This document shows positions 33,827-41,873 of a stretch of 64,000 nucleotides of DNA, in pieces (within the stretch, counting starts at the first letter, position 1; each line of letters begins with the position of its first letter). Made by a program: the position numbers and the translations under genes. Below the pieces are notes generated by a model, which ran no database searches, had not been told where the DNA came from, and saw only the letters and a program-made list of their open reading frames with translations. The stretch covers positions 310,001 through 374,000 of the forward strand of contig NZ_JBFRCT010000005.1 of NCBI RefSeq assembly GCF_052113225.1, in the 5' to 3' direction. The DNA comes from Pristimantibacillus sp052113225. Its GTDB lineage: Bacteria > Bacillota > Bacilli > Paenibacillales > Paenibacillaceae.

Positions 33827-34909
33827 ATGACGATTGGAGCGCGGGTGCTCAAGACAGGAATGGCCGTTGCCTTAGCCATTTACATAAGTGGATTGTTTGG
33901 ATTTGCGTCACCGCTTATTACAACGGTCGCTGCAATTCTAACGATCCAGCCGTCTATCTATCGCTCGTGGCAGCAGGTGCTGGATCAGCTCCAGACCAAT
34001 CTGCTTGGCGCCGTGATGGCGCTGGCTGCCATGAAGCTGTTTGGGCAAACGCCGATTGCTGTTGGACTTGTATGTATTCTTGTTATTTTAGTAAGTATTA
34101 GGCTCAAGATGGAGACCACCATCGGCGTTACGCTCGTAACCGTTGTGGCGATTATGGAGGCTCATGGTCAAGGGATTACATTGGCGCTTGAGCGATTTTT
34201 GATGGTTTTAGCGGGGATGGGGGCGGCATTCGTCGTTAATGTACTTGTGTTTCCACCTCGTCCGAGACGGCAGTTCACCGAGCAGGGGAATCATGCGTTC
34301 TCACAGATGTCGCTGCTGCTCCGAACGGCTATTTCGAATGAGATGAAGGAGCAAGTATACCGTAAGGAAAAAGAAAAGCTGCACAAAACGCTGCGCAAGC
34401 TCGAGGATAGCTATAATCTGTTCGAAGAAGAGCGCAAGGTACTCGCAAGAGCGAAGAGAAGTCATGCGCGCCAGCTTCTCGTATCCAAGCAGATGATTAG
34501 AGCGCTGCAGAAGGGCTCGGATCTGCTTGAGGTAGTGGAGGAGCATTATTTCTCCTCACCAAAGGCTGGGGATTGGGCAGTCCGATTCGACCGTCAGATT
34601 GAAGATTTGACGAAGTACCATGAATCCATTGTGCTGAAGCTCGAGAACAAAATGAAGCCAAACATCTCTATGGAACCTGGCGAGGAGCGGGAAGCACGCC
34701 TTGTTGCCGACCTCACGGACTATATCCGCGAAGACCCGGATGAGCATAAACGGCTGATCTTTGTCGCCTCCGCGTTGTTCGAATACGCCTACCATCTGCG
34801 CCGACTGGAGAAGCTCGTTGATCACACGCAGCGCACCCCCGGTCTCGGCGAAGCGGAAGAACGCAGAGGCGACGACCAAGCAGAGGAGCCTGCTGCGATA
34901 AGGGAATAG
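33827..34909 (+). CDS. aromatic acid exporter (ArAE_1/FUSC-like) family protein
   Basis: 360 residues. Four or five helices occupy residues 10-140 (MAVALAIYISGLFGFASPLI, AVMALAAMKLFGQTPIAVGL, MVLAGMGAAFVVNVLVFPPR). A long cytoplasmic region with coiled-coil character (FSQMSLLLRT, KEKEKLHKTLRKLEDSYNLF) fills the rest. This is the YgaE/YqjA-like architecture of the ArAE_1 family; function in Firmicutes is undefined. ATG at 33827 follows GAAGGGGAAG; an upstream in-frame TTG at 33782 lacks one. Stands alone, followed by repeats. Confidence 0.82.
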   Translation: MTIGARVLKTGMAVALAIYISGLFGFASPLITTVAAILTIQPSIYRSWQQVLDQLQTNLLGAVMALAAMKLFGQTPIAVGLVCILVILVSIRLKMETTIGVTLVTVVAIMEAHGQGITLALERFLMVLAGMGAAFVVNVLVFPPRPRRQFTEQGNHAFSQMSLLLRTAISNEMKEQVYRKEKEKLHKTLRKLEDSYNLFEEERKVLARAKRSHARQLLVSKQMIRALQKGSDLLEVVEEHYFSSPKAGDWAVRFDRQIEDLTKYHESIVLKLENKMKPNISMEPGEEREARLVADLTDYIREDPDEHKRLIFVASALFEYAYHLRRLEKLVDHTQRTPGLGEAEERRGDDQAEEPAAIRE

Positions 34910-34946
34910 ACTAGCCTGTCGCGGCGACAACTGAGGCGCCGCGGCC

Positions 34947-35123
34947 AATAAGTAGCAAACACCGAGTTATAGTGGGCTGAACGTGCGAGCGTGAGGTAAG
35001 AGTAGCCCAATAAGTCGGAAAAACCGTGTTACAGTGGGTTGAAGGTGCGAACGTGGGGCAAGAGTAGCCTAATAAGTCGCAAAAACCGTGTTACGGTGGG
35101 TGGAACGTGTGAACGCGTGACGA
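34947..35123. repeat. 62-bp direct tandem repeat, about 2.8 copies
   Basis: Units start with AATAAGTMGSAAA at 34947, 35009 and 35071, exactly 62 bp apart, and contain CCGTGTTACAGTGGGTTGAA followed by a GTGCGAACGTG block. Confidence 0.88.
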
Positions 35124-35165
35124 TCAGGACTGAAGCAGGTACTGATGTGTTAGGGTTCTTATGTC

Positions 35166-35367
35166 CTTAACGATGCGCCGCATCGTTAAGGACACAAAAA
35201 CGTGGGTTAGTTGAGGTCTTGACGATGTGCGACATCGTTAAGGTATACGAAATTGGTCGTAAGACGGCAAAAAGTAGGGTAATGAGCGAGCTTAACGATG
35301 CGCCGCATCGTTAAGGGCTCGAAATCATGAGTTAGTTGATGCCTTAACGATGTGCGACATCGTTAAG
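35166..35367. repeat. array of four CTTAACGATG..CATCGTTAAG palindromes
   Basis: 25-bp palindromes begin at 35166, 35218, 35291 and 35343; gaps are 52, 73 and 52, matching the array at 11363. Centres alternate CGCCG and TGCGA. Spacer sequences do not match those of the other array. Confidence 0.92.
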
Positions 35368-35405
35368 CGTTCGGTTAGACGACGGTCGGCTGGTAACTAG
35401 CCGAA

Positions 35406-35450
35406 CACAAAAATGGCCCCCTCAAAATAATGAGGGAGGCCATTTTTGTG
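35406..35450. terminator. bidirectional hairpin/terminator
   Basis: CACAAAAATGGCC and GGCCATTTTTGTG form a 13-bp outer stem with an inner CCTC/GAGG pairing. Confidence 0.7.
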
Positions 35451-35477
35451 AGTTGTGCAGCTAGGGGAGGGGTAGAG

Positions 35478-35584
35478 GGATTGTATCTCCTGAAGAAGCG
35501 GAGCGTCTGCCTTTGTGTAGCACCAGAATTGCCACAGGGAGATAATCCAGTGGCAATTCGGTTTACCAAAGGAGTTACATTCCC
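35478..35584 (+). repeat. terminal-inverted-repeat element with variable hairpin, copy 3
   Basis: GGGATTGTATCTCCT and AGGAGTTACATTCCC at the ends, AGCGGAGCGTC, TGCCTTTGTG, then the hairpin GAATTGCCAC/GTGGCAATTC. The 3' CAACAGCA block of copies 1 and 2 is diverged here. Confidence 0.75.
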
Positions 35585-35623
35585 ATCATCCCGACCCCCA
35601 GCTGCCCCGCCACCAACCACAAA

Positions 35624-35920
35624 CTAGAAGTCCGTCTTATTACTCCCCTTATGGCGCCGCGGATGCTGCATATGCGCTTCCGGATCATTATCGTCATCCT
35701 TGGAGATCAGACGAGGATCGGTGCGGCCTTCATGGTGATTGTCGAAGTCAAGCTCGACAAGCTCCCATTCGGTCGTTCCGGCCTGCGGATCGGCTGGGAA
35801 TACGGCGCCGCGTTCAAGCTTTTCCACGCGGCCTAACTCATTTTTATAAACACCGGACACCTCAACATGCTCGCCCGACATTGGATCCATTTCATTATGC
35901 TGATGCTCTTGCTCGCTCAT
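35624..35920 (-). CDS. hypothetical acidic/His-rich protein of 98 residues
   Basis: Unrecognised. It starts MSEQEHQHNEMDPMSGEHVE, has a short central core (VSGVYKNELGRVEKLERG, TTEWELVELDF) reminiscent of YjzC-like small proteins, and ends in a disordered His/Asp/Asn tail. ATG at 35920 is about 10 bases after GGGAAGG; a GTG two codons earlier is possible. The 47-residue gene at 35943 lies just upstream on the same strand, so the pair may be one transcript. Confidence 0.65.
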   Translation of the reverse strand: MSEQEHQHNEMDPMSGEHVEVSGVYKNELGRVEKLERGAVFPADPQAGTTEWELVELDFDNHHEGRTDPRLISKDDDNDPEAHMQHPRRHKGSNKTDF

Positions 35921-35942
35921 GGCCACTCGTCCTTCCCTTAGC

Positions 35943-36086
35943 TTATAATCCGTGCTTCGGCACCGCGGCTGTATCTGCTTCGGACTGCTTTTGGCTAGCC
36001 TTTTGCTTACCTTGACCGGTACGGTCGGCTAATGATTGCGCTTTGCTGGCTTCGACTTGTTTGTGGGACGGCCATTCACCTGACAT
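35943..36086 (-). CDS. 47-residue hydrophilic small protein
   Basis: Starts MSGEWPSHKQVEASKAQSLA and ends ADTAAVPKHGL. It is rich in Lys, Gln, Ser and Ala with no hydrophobic core, like small acid-soluble or coat-associated spore proteins, though it lacks the SASP signatures I know. A strong GAAAGGAGG lies 10 bases before the ATG and supports expression. 22 bp separate it from the following 98-residue gene. It is easily missed because of its size. Confidence 0.6.
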   Translation of the reverse strand: MSGEWPSHKQVEASKAQSLADRTGQGKQKASQKQSEADTAAVPKHGL

Positions 36087-36146
36087 ACTGCCATCCTCCT
36101 TTCGGCAATTAATCCTTTAGCAGTTTGCCACGAAAGGAGGTTATGT

Positions 36147-36185
36147 ATGAGCAGTCAGGAGCAAGAGGAACAAATTACAGGTTAA
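36147..36185 (+). CDS. possible 12-residue peptide
   Basis: ATG at 36147, 6 bases after a perfect AAAGGAGG, encodes MSSQEQEEQITG and stops. It ends within the 3' end of the opposite-strand VTT gene. It may be a micropeptide, or the remnant of a truncated gene whose start region survives. No promoter is obvious. Confidence 0.3.
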   Translation: MSSQEQEEQITG

Positions 36186-36814
36186 TTCACGTGATAACGG
36201 GACTCTAGTTTCTTGCCGCCGAACCACATGATAATGATAACGGCACATGTGACGAAGATGCGCCAAGGCTCCTCGCGGAAGCTGCTGATATTGAAGCTAA
36301 TGAGTGAAATGCTTAGAATCATGACCGCTTTGCCAAGTACAGTCGCAAGGACAAACGTACGGAATGGGATCTTACTGAACCCAGATACAATATTAATAAT
36401 GGATGACGGGGAGAACGGGAAGCAGGCCAGCAGAAAAAGCGGCGTAAATCCTTTCTGATCTACCCATTTGAAGAACCTCTCTGTCTTAGGGAATCTCCGC
36501 TCAATTTTGGCTTTTACATTCTTCCCAAGCTTACGGCTGATCCAGAATACACAAATCGCTCCAATGGATACACCGATCCAAGAAAGCAGAAAGCCCAGCC
36601 ATAAGCCGAATATATTCGCGTTTGCCGCTACGATAACGACCAAGGGTAGGAAGGGCAGGAACGATTCGAGAAGAGGCAGCAATATACCGGGGAATATCCC
36701 GAATTGCGAATAGCTCTCCAGCGTCCGCTGCAAATGCTCAAGATCCAGACTTCTCATCTGGACATACAGCTTCTCCATACTTTCCATCATATACATTGTT
36801 GAATACAACCCCAC
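36182..36814 (-). CDS. VTT/TVP38 (DedA-like) membrane protein
   Basis: 210 residues, about five helices. The SNARE-associated (VTT) domain signatures are FLPFLPLVVIVAANANIFG near 49-67, GKNVKAKIERRF, and FPFSPSSIINIVSGFSKIPF near 132-151. Related proteins (YdjX/YtxB) act in lipid scrambling or undecaprenyl-phosphate recycling. The start is uncertain: GTG at 36814, or ATG at 36796, both after a GGAGTGGGG stretch. The MFS and glycosyltransferase genes follow upstream on the same strand; a lipid-related role fits them. Confidence 0.83.
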   Translation of the reverse strand: MGLYSTMYMMESMEKLYVQMRSLDLEHLQRTLESYSQFGIFPGILLPLLESFLPFLPLVVIVAANANIFGLWLGFLLSWIGVSIGAICVFWISRKLGKNVKAKIERRFPKTERFFKWVDQKGFTPLFLLACFPFSPSSIINIVSGFSKIPFRTFVLATVLGKAVMILSISLISFNISSFREEPWRIFVTCAVIIIMWFGGKKLESRYHVN

Positions 36815-36846
36815 TCCACCCCTTGCGGGAAAATAATTCGAACTTG

Positions 36847-38040
36847 TTATCCACTTTTACCAATCAACTTGGATGACGGGATTAAGAGGTACAGAAAGGC
36901 TATACCTCCAAATAACGCGGCACTAACCCAGATGACTGAGCTTGTGCTGAAGCTAGCGGCAATAAGCCCGCCTGCAACAGGACCAACCATCCCGCCAATA
37001 CCCTCCACCGTTGCGAGCAGTCCCCAGCCTAAACCTTCCTGGTTCGGAGGCACGAAGGAAGCAAGCAAAGCATTCCAAGCTGGAAGAATCGCTGCATAAG
37101 ATAACCCGAGTATAACCACAATAACTAAACAATACCAAAATGGAAGCCGCGATGCCAACAAAGACAAGCAGATCCCAAATATGGCGAAGCCAATGATTAG
37201 AAACCAGTGCTTCCCGCCAAGCTTGTCCGACAAGCGGCCCATCGGAATCAGTCCGGCAGCTGCGCACACACCTCCTGCAGTCAGCAAGAGAGAATATTGC
37301 GTTCCAGCTAGTCCAAGCCCTTTCTCAGCAAAGCTTGGGAGGACAGGAACAAGCATGCTGGCGCCTGCCGTCTGCATGATCATTCCGGGCAGAATCATTC
37401 GCATAGCTTTTATACGTTCTACTAAGGTCGATAGTTGCCGATTTAACGGCATAGCTTGAACCGAAGGCTCATCCGATCTTTTGCTGCTAATGAAGAACGC
37501 CAAGAACGCTCCGATAACCGACAGGATAAGAAGCAGAAAGTACGTCTTGTTCAAATAGTAGTCGAGCAAAATATTGCACACAATGGGTCCAGAGCCTAGT
37601 CCCACGAGCCAGACGGTGTACAGAAATCCGATCTGCGTCGCCCGATTATCCTTGGACACCTTCGTCAGACAGACAATCCAAATCGGTGAAATTCCGATCC
37701 CATAAAGAGCTGCAGCCATAATGAACAGCCACGGCACAGTGGCAAATGGAATCAGAAACACTCCGATAAGCGATACGAATAGGCCTGTCCGTACGACAAA
37801 TCGAATAGAGAAGCGGTCCAGCAAATAGCCAAAAATCAATTTGAGCAGTGTATCTGTCAAATAGTGAGCCGTAATCGCAAGGCCGATTATATCAAGTGAC
37901 AGGTGAAGTACCTTCGCCCCATAAATGGGGAGCAGGCTGATCAGCACCGCGCCCCGCACGAATTCAACGATAAATAAAATAACAGAGATAAGCCGCATCT
38001 CTGCTCCTAGCCATGTTAAACGCATCCCAATCTTGTTCAC
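36847..38040 (-). CDS. MFS transporter, candidate glycolipid flippase
   Basis: 397 residues with twelve helices. N-terminal half VEFVRGAVLISLLPIYGAKV onward; the loop 2-3 motif is GYLLDRFSIRFVVRTG; the second half has GRLSDKLGGKHWFL. The gene lies 29 bp after a diacylglycerol glycosyltransferase-like gene on the same strand. In Staphylococcus aureus the glycolipid synthase gene ypfP is paired with ltaA, an MFS glycolipid flippase, so the same pairing is inferred here. GTG start at 38040 has only a weak ribosome site (AAAGGGG 11 bases away). An ordinary exporter is the alternative. Confidence 0.8.
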   Translation of the reverse strand: MNKIGMRLTWLGAEMRLISVILFIVEFVRGAVLISLLPIYGAKVLHLSLDIIGLAITAHYLTDTLLKLIFGYLLDRFSIRFVVRTGLFVSLIGVFLIPFATVPWLFIMAAALYGIGISPIWIVCLTKVSKDNRATQIGFLYTVWLVGLGSGPIVCNILLDYYLNKTYFLLLILSVIGAFLAFFISSKRSDEPSVQAMPLNRQLSTLVERIKAMRMILPGMIMQTAGASMLVPVLPSFAEKGLGLAGTQYSLLLTAGGVCAAAGLIPMGRLSDKLGGKHWFLIIGFAIFGICLSLLASRLPFWYCLVIVVILGLSYAAILPAWNALLASFVPPNQEGLGWGLLATVEGIGGMVGPVAGGLIAASFSTSSVIWVSAALFGGIAFLYLLIPSSKLIGKSG

Positions 38041-38069
38041 TTGTGGTCAAGCCCCTTTGCAAATTCACC

Positions 38070-39263
38070 CTAACTATAGCGTTGACCAAATTTTGTATTC
38101 CAACCGCATTCTTGCAAAATATGCTGGGCAATCGTGTCCGCTGCCGCCTCTTCTGTCTGCAGGCTTTGCACAGCAAGCTTGCTGTGCAGCAATTGCTGTG
38201 GATCATCAGCCAGCTCCATGATAGCCTCCGCTAGTTCTTCCGGATCGCTGGCAATACGGGCAGCGCCCTTGTCTTGCAGATAACGAGCGTTGCGCTTCTC
38301 TTGACCAGGAACAGGACGATAAAGGAATAATGGCAGGCCGGCACTAATCGCTTCTGCAATGGTCACACCGCCAGGCTTTGAGACGAGGCAGGTGGCTAGA
38401 GCCATAAGCTCATAGATCTGCTCTACATAGCCGAATAGATGAAGGCGTTCTACTGCTTCATGCTGCATGAATCGGCTTGCTATGGCGGCCCGCAGCAGGC
38501 TGTTGCGGCCGCAGACGAGAGCAATCTGTACATTGGGGTGGCGTTCCAGCAGCAGGGCACACAGCTCATCACAATCCGGCATAACACCTTGTGCGCCTGG
38601 CATAAGCAGAATGACCGGTTTATCCGGCTGTAGTCCGTATTTGGCATAAAGCTCCGTTGTGGGAGTCGGACAACAGAAGCCGCGTTTCAATGGAATGCCG
38701 CTGACAGTTACCCGATCCGGACGGATACCAAGCGTACCTAGCTCTTGCTTCAGATCATCTGTAGCGACAAAATACCGGTCAATACCGGGATGCACCCAGC
38801 GGCGATGAAGGTCAAAGTCGGTAATAACGGTGTAGGCAGGTATAGTTGTTTGCGGCAGGACTTTCTTTTTGAGGCGGCGGCGGTGAAGGGCAGGAAGAGC
38901 AAAGAAGGGAAAGGTATGAATCACCGCATCGGGCTGTTCTTTCTGGAGGAGCTTTCTGATTTTGTCACGGCCAAAGGAGTGCAGAAACCCTCCAAGCAAA
39001 GAGTTATGCTTCATCGGACGAGTAACCCCGTATACCCAGCCATATAGATGGGGGATATGCGTATAGCTTTTCATATACACACGTTTGGTCATCTCGTTAA
39101 GCCAAGGATGGGATTCGGCCATCAAATCGATCATGACGGTTCGGTGATTGCCCTGTTCCTCGAGTGCGTCACGAATAGCTTTAGCGGCCTGCAAATGTCC
39201 TTCTCCGTACGATGCGTACAGAATTAACACCTTAGGCTGATGGCTGTTGTTATATCGGACCAA
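38070..39263 (-). CDS. MGDG-synthase-like processive glycosyltransferase (UgtP/YpfP family)
   Basis: GT28-type enzyme of 397 residues predicted to move a sugar from UDP-sugar to diacylglycerol at the inner membrane face, making the lipid anchor of lipoteichoic acid. The MGDG_synth signature KVLILYASYGEGHLQAAKAI is at about residues 11-30; TVITDFDLHRRWVHPGIDRY near 145-165; the nucleotide-sugar site KPGGVTIAEAISAGLPLFLY near 304-323. TTG at 39263 is 9-10 bases after GGAGG; GTG at 39272 is too close. Downstream is the MFS candidate flippase. Confidence 0.88.
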   Translation of the reverse strand: MVRYNNSHQPKVLILYASYGEGHLQAAKAIRDALEEQGNHRTVMIDLMAESHPWLNEMTKRVYMKSYTHIPHLYGWVYGVTRPMKHNSLLGGFLHSFGRDKIRKLLQKEQPDAVIHTFPFFALPALHRRRLKKKVLPQTTIPAYTVITDFDLHRRWVHPGIDRYFVATDDLKQELGTLGIRPDRVTVSGIPLKRGFCCPTPTTELYAKYGLQPDKPVILLMPGAQGVMPDCDELCALLLERHPNVQIALVCGRNSLLRAAIASRFMQHEAVERLHLFGYVEQIYELMALATCLVSKPGGVTIAEAISAGLPLFLYRPVPGQEKRNARYLQDKGAARIASDPEELAEAIMELADDPQQLLHSKLAVQSLQTEEAAADTIAQHILQECGWNTKFGQRYS

Positions 39264-39321
39264 TGAATGCACACCTCCTGCCGCAAGTATAGCGGACCAA
39301 TGTCAACGCATTGTGATAATG

Positions 39322-39350
39322 TTGGTTCTCTCATGTTAATTTTGTATAAT
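39322..39350 (+). promoter_or_regulatory. candidate sigma-A promoter of the aldo/keto reductase at 39438
   Basis: TTGGTT (39322-39327), 17 bases, TATAAT (39345-39350), about 90 bases before the start codon. Confidence 0.55.
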
Positions 39351-39437
39351 GGGACATGTATCCAAAATTTGATCTGAGAATTTCCTGTTTCGTTCATTCG
39401 GCATGGGGAAAACTCACTAATGGGAGTGAGACGGACA

Positions 39438-40418
39438 ATGAAGTATACCTATCTTGGTCAGTCGGGCCTTCGTGTAAGCCGGTTGTGTTTGGGAACGATG
39501 AATTTTGGTGTGGACACGGATGAGAAGGAAGCTTTCCGCATTATGGATGCGGCACTTGATGCCGGCATTAATTTTATTGATACAGCAAATATTTATGGCT
39601 GGGGAGAGAATTCCGGCCGCACAGAAGAAATTATCGGGCGCTGGTTCGCACAAGGCGGCGGTCGCCGTGAGAAAACAGTGCTCGCTACCAAAGTATACGG
39701 CGACATGCATGATCCTTATGACGGTCCAAACCGTGATGCAGGTCTTTCTGCCTATAAAATTCGTCGCCACCTGGAAGGTTCGCTTCGTCGTCTTCAGACA
39801 GATCATATCGAGCTGTACCAAATGCATCACGTTGATCGGAATGTGAACTGGAATGAGCTGTGGGGGGCATTCGAGACAGCCGTTCATCAAGGGAAAATCG
39901 GCTATGTAGGCTCCAGTAACTTTGCAGGATGGGATATTGCAGTGGCGCAAGGCGAAGCAAAGGCAAAAGGAGTTCTTGGACTTGTATCCGAGCAGCATAA
40001 ATACAACCTGCTCTGCCGTCTGCCGGAGCTGGAAGTACTGCCTGCTTCCAAGGCGCTAGGTCTTGGTGTCATCCCATGGAGCCCATTGGATGGCGGATTG
40101 CTGTCTGGCGGTCATCGCCGTGGTAGTTCGGGAAGACGTAGTGGTGAGAAGAACGAACGCTTTGGACAAGTAAAAGATCAACTGGATGCTTACGGGGCAT
40201 TATGCGATGAGCTGGGTGAATCGGAGGATCTCGTATCACTGGCTTGGCTGCTTGCCAATCCGGCCGTTACAGCACCAATTATCGGGGTGCGCACGCTCGA
40301 GCAGTTCGAACGTTCGCTTCGTGCGGTAGAGCTGACGCTTGATGAGTCGACACTGAAACGTATCGACGAAATTTTCCCTGGCCCAGGCGGAGACGCGCCG
40401 AAAGCTTACGCTTGGTAA
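39438..40418 (+). CDS. aldo/keto reductase, YajO/PdxI-like
   Basis: NADPH-dependent oxidoreductase of 326 residues. AKR tetrad: Asp and Tyr in FIDTANIYGWGENSG, Lys in LATKVYGDM, His in QMHHVDRNV. The SGRTEEIIGRWF segment, YVGSSNFAGWDI and IPWSPLDGGLLSG fit the AKR11/YajO-like branch. ATG at 39438 follows GGGAGTGAG by 7 bases; ATG at 39420 lacks a site. It has its own promoter. The substrate is unknown. Confidence 0.9.
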   Translation: MKYTYLGQSGLRVSRLCLGTMNFGVDTDEKEAFRIMDAALDAGINFIDTANIYGWGENSGRTEEIIGRWFAQGGGRREKTVLATKVYGDMHDPYDGPNRDAGLSAYKIRRHLEGSLRRLQTDHIELYQMHHVDRNVNWNELWGAFETAVHQGKIGYVGSSNFAGWDIAVAQGEAKAKGVLGLVSEQHKYNLLCRLPELEVLPASKALGLGVIPWSPLDGGLLSGGHRRGSSGRRSGEKNERFGQVKDQLDAYGALCDELGESEDLVSLAWLLANPAVTAPIIGVRTLEQFERSLRAVELTLDESTLKRIDEIFPGPGGDAPKAYAW

Positions 40419-40506
40419 TTGACGCAAGCGGTAAGCCTTCGGCGCGCCGAGGGTTTACATATTTTAAATTCTCGCCATCGAAGGACGGCACAGCCGTTTC
40501 ACCTTG

Positions 40507-41775
40507 TTAGATCAAAATGTTAAATAAAACAGGGTCCTTATTTAGTTCAACGAACTGGAAGCCCTTCTTCTGCATTCGCCCGATGAGCGGAGCATAATCT
40601 TCTCGCTGTTTGAGCTCAATGCCAACAAGTGCCGGTCCATTGTCTTTATTATGCTTCTTCGTGTACTCGAAGCGGGTAATGTCATCGTTTGGTCCAAGGA
40701 CATCATCAAGGAATTCTCGGAGCGCTCCAGCTCGCTGTGGAAAGCTAAGCATGAAATAATGCTTCAGCCCTTCATAGATGAGCGAGCGCTCCTTGATTTC
40801 CTGCATCCGGTCAATATCGTTGTTACCGCCGCTGATGACGCAGACAACTGTCTTGCCCGCAATTTCGTCGCGCATCAGATCAAGCGCAGCAATCGGCAAG
40901 GCACCAGCAGGTTCAGCTACAATTGCGTTCTCGTTATACAGATCAAGCAGGGTTGTACAAACTTTGCCTTCAGGCACGATTACGACATCATCAAGCAGCT
41001 CACGGCAGATGGCGAAGGTCAGATCACCGATCCGTTTAACGGCAGCGCCATCGACGAATTTGTCGATATGCTCGAGCGGCGTTACTTGACCAGCATCAAG
41101 GGATTCACGGAGCGAGGGGGCGCCTTCAGGTTCAATGCCAATGACTTTTGTCTGCGGTGAGACGGTCTTCACATACGAAGCGACACCTGCTGCAAGCCCG
41201 CCTCCCCCAACGGAAGTGAGAACATAATCGGGAACCGTTTCAGCAGCTTCCATTAATTCTTGGCCAACCGTTCCATTGCCTGCGATGATCTTCGGATCGT
41301 CGAATGGATGGATGAAGGCCATGCCGCTGTGCTGACTTTCGGCAATAGCCTCTGCATAGGCATCATCAAACGTGTCTCCGGTTAGGATAACTTCAACGAA
41401 ATCGCCGCCGAAAAAGGCAACTTGGTTCACCTTCTGGCGCGGAGTAGTGCTTGGCATATAGATTTTACCTTGTACGCCTAGTGCCTGACAGGAATAAGCA
41501 ACCCCTTGCGCATGATTGCCAGCGCTTGCGCATACAACACCTGCTGCGAGACGCTCAGGCGGCAAAGAACGCATGAGATGGTATGCGCCGCGGATTTTGA
41601 ACGAACGGACAATTTGCAGGTCCTCACGCTTTAGCAGGACGTTGCAGCCGTAACGCTCGGAGAGTACACGGTTATATTGTAAAGGAGTGCGGGTAATAAC
41701 ATCCTTAAGATGCATTTGTGCATGGACGATATCTTCAAGCTCAATCTTGGTGGAATAGGATGATTGAAATTCCAT
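40507..41775 (-). CDS. ilvA: threonine ammonia-lyase (dehydratase), biosynthetic
   Basis: PLP enzyme of 422 residues (same length as Bacillus IlvA) that converts threonine to 2-oxobutanoate, first step of isoleucine synthesis. The PLP lysine is K60 in VRSFKIRGAYHL; the phosphate-binding loop is TSVGGGGLAAG near 188-198; SGGNNDIDRM is near 311. A C-terminal ACT-like domain (about 335-422) starts MLSFPQRAGALREFLDDVLG. AGGTGACTT precedes the ATG. No T-box leader is seen in the 98-bp gap to the divergent YpmS-like gene. Confidence 0.95.
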   Translation of the reverse strand: MEFQSSYSTKIELEDIVHAQMHLKDVITRTPLQYNRVLSERYGCNVLLKREDLQIVRSFKIRGAYHLMRSLPPERLAAGVVCASAGNHAQGVAYSCQALGVQGKIYMPSTTPRQKVNQVAFFGGDFVEVILTGDTFDDAYAEAIAESQHSGMAFIHPFDDPKIIAGNGTVGQELMEAAETVPDYVLTSVGGGGLAAGVASYVKTVSPQTKVIGIEPEGAPSLRESLDAGQVTPLEHIDKFVDGAAVKRIGDLTFAICRELLDDVVIVPEGKVCTTLLDLYNENAIVAEPAGALPIAALDLMRDEIAGKTVVCVISGGNNDIDRMQEIKERSLIYEGLKHYFMLSFPQRAGALREFLDDVLGPNDDITRFEYTKKHNKDNGPALVGIELKQREDYAPLIGRMQKKGFQFVELNKDPVLFNILI

Positions 41776-41873
41776 AATAAGTCACCTCGTTAATAGTCGC
41801 GATTCGACAAACATTGATGATTCATTATAGCACTAACTTTGCTTTTATGTAGGGGAAAAGGAGGAAGCCCTAT

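Noticed and set aside
41776..41873. T-box or other leader riboswitch before ilvA
   Set aside because: The gap to the divergent gene is only 98 bp and shows no specifier stem or T-box sequence.
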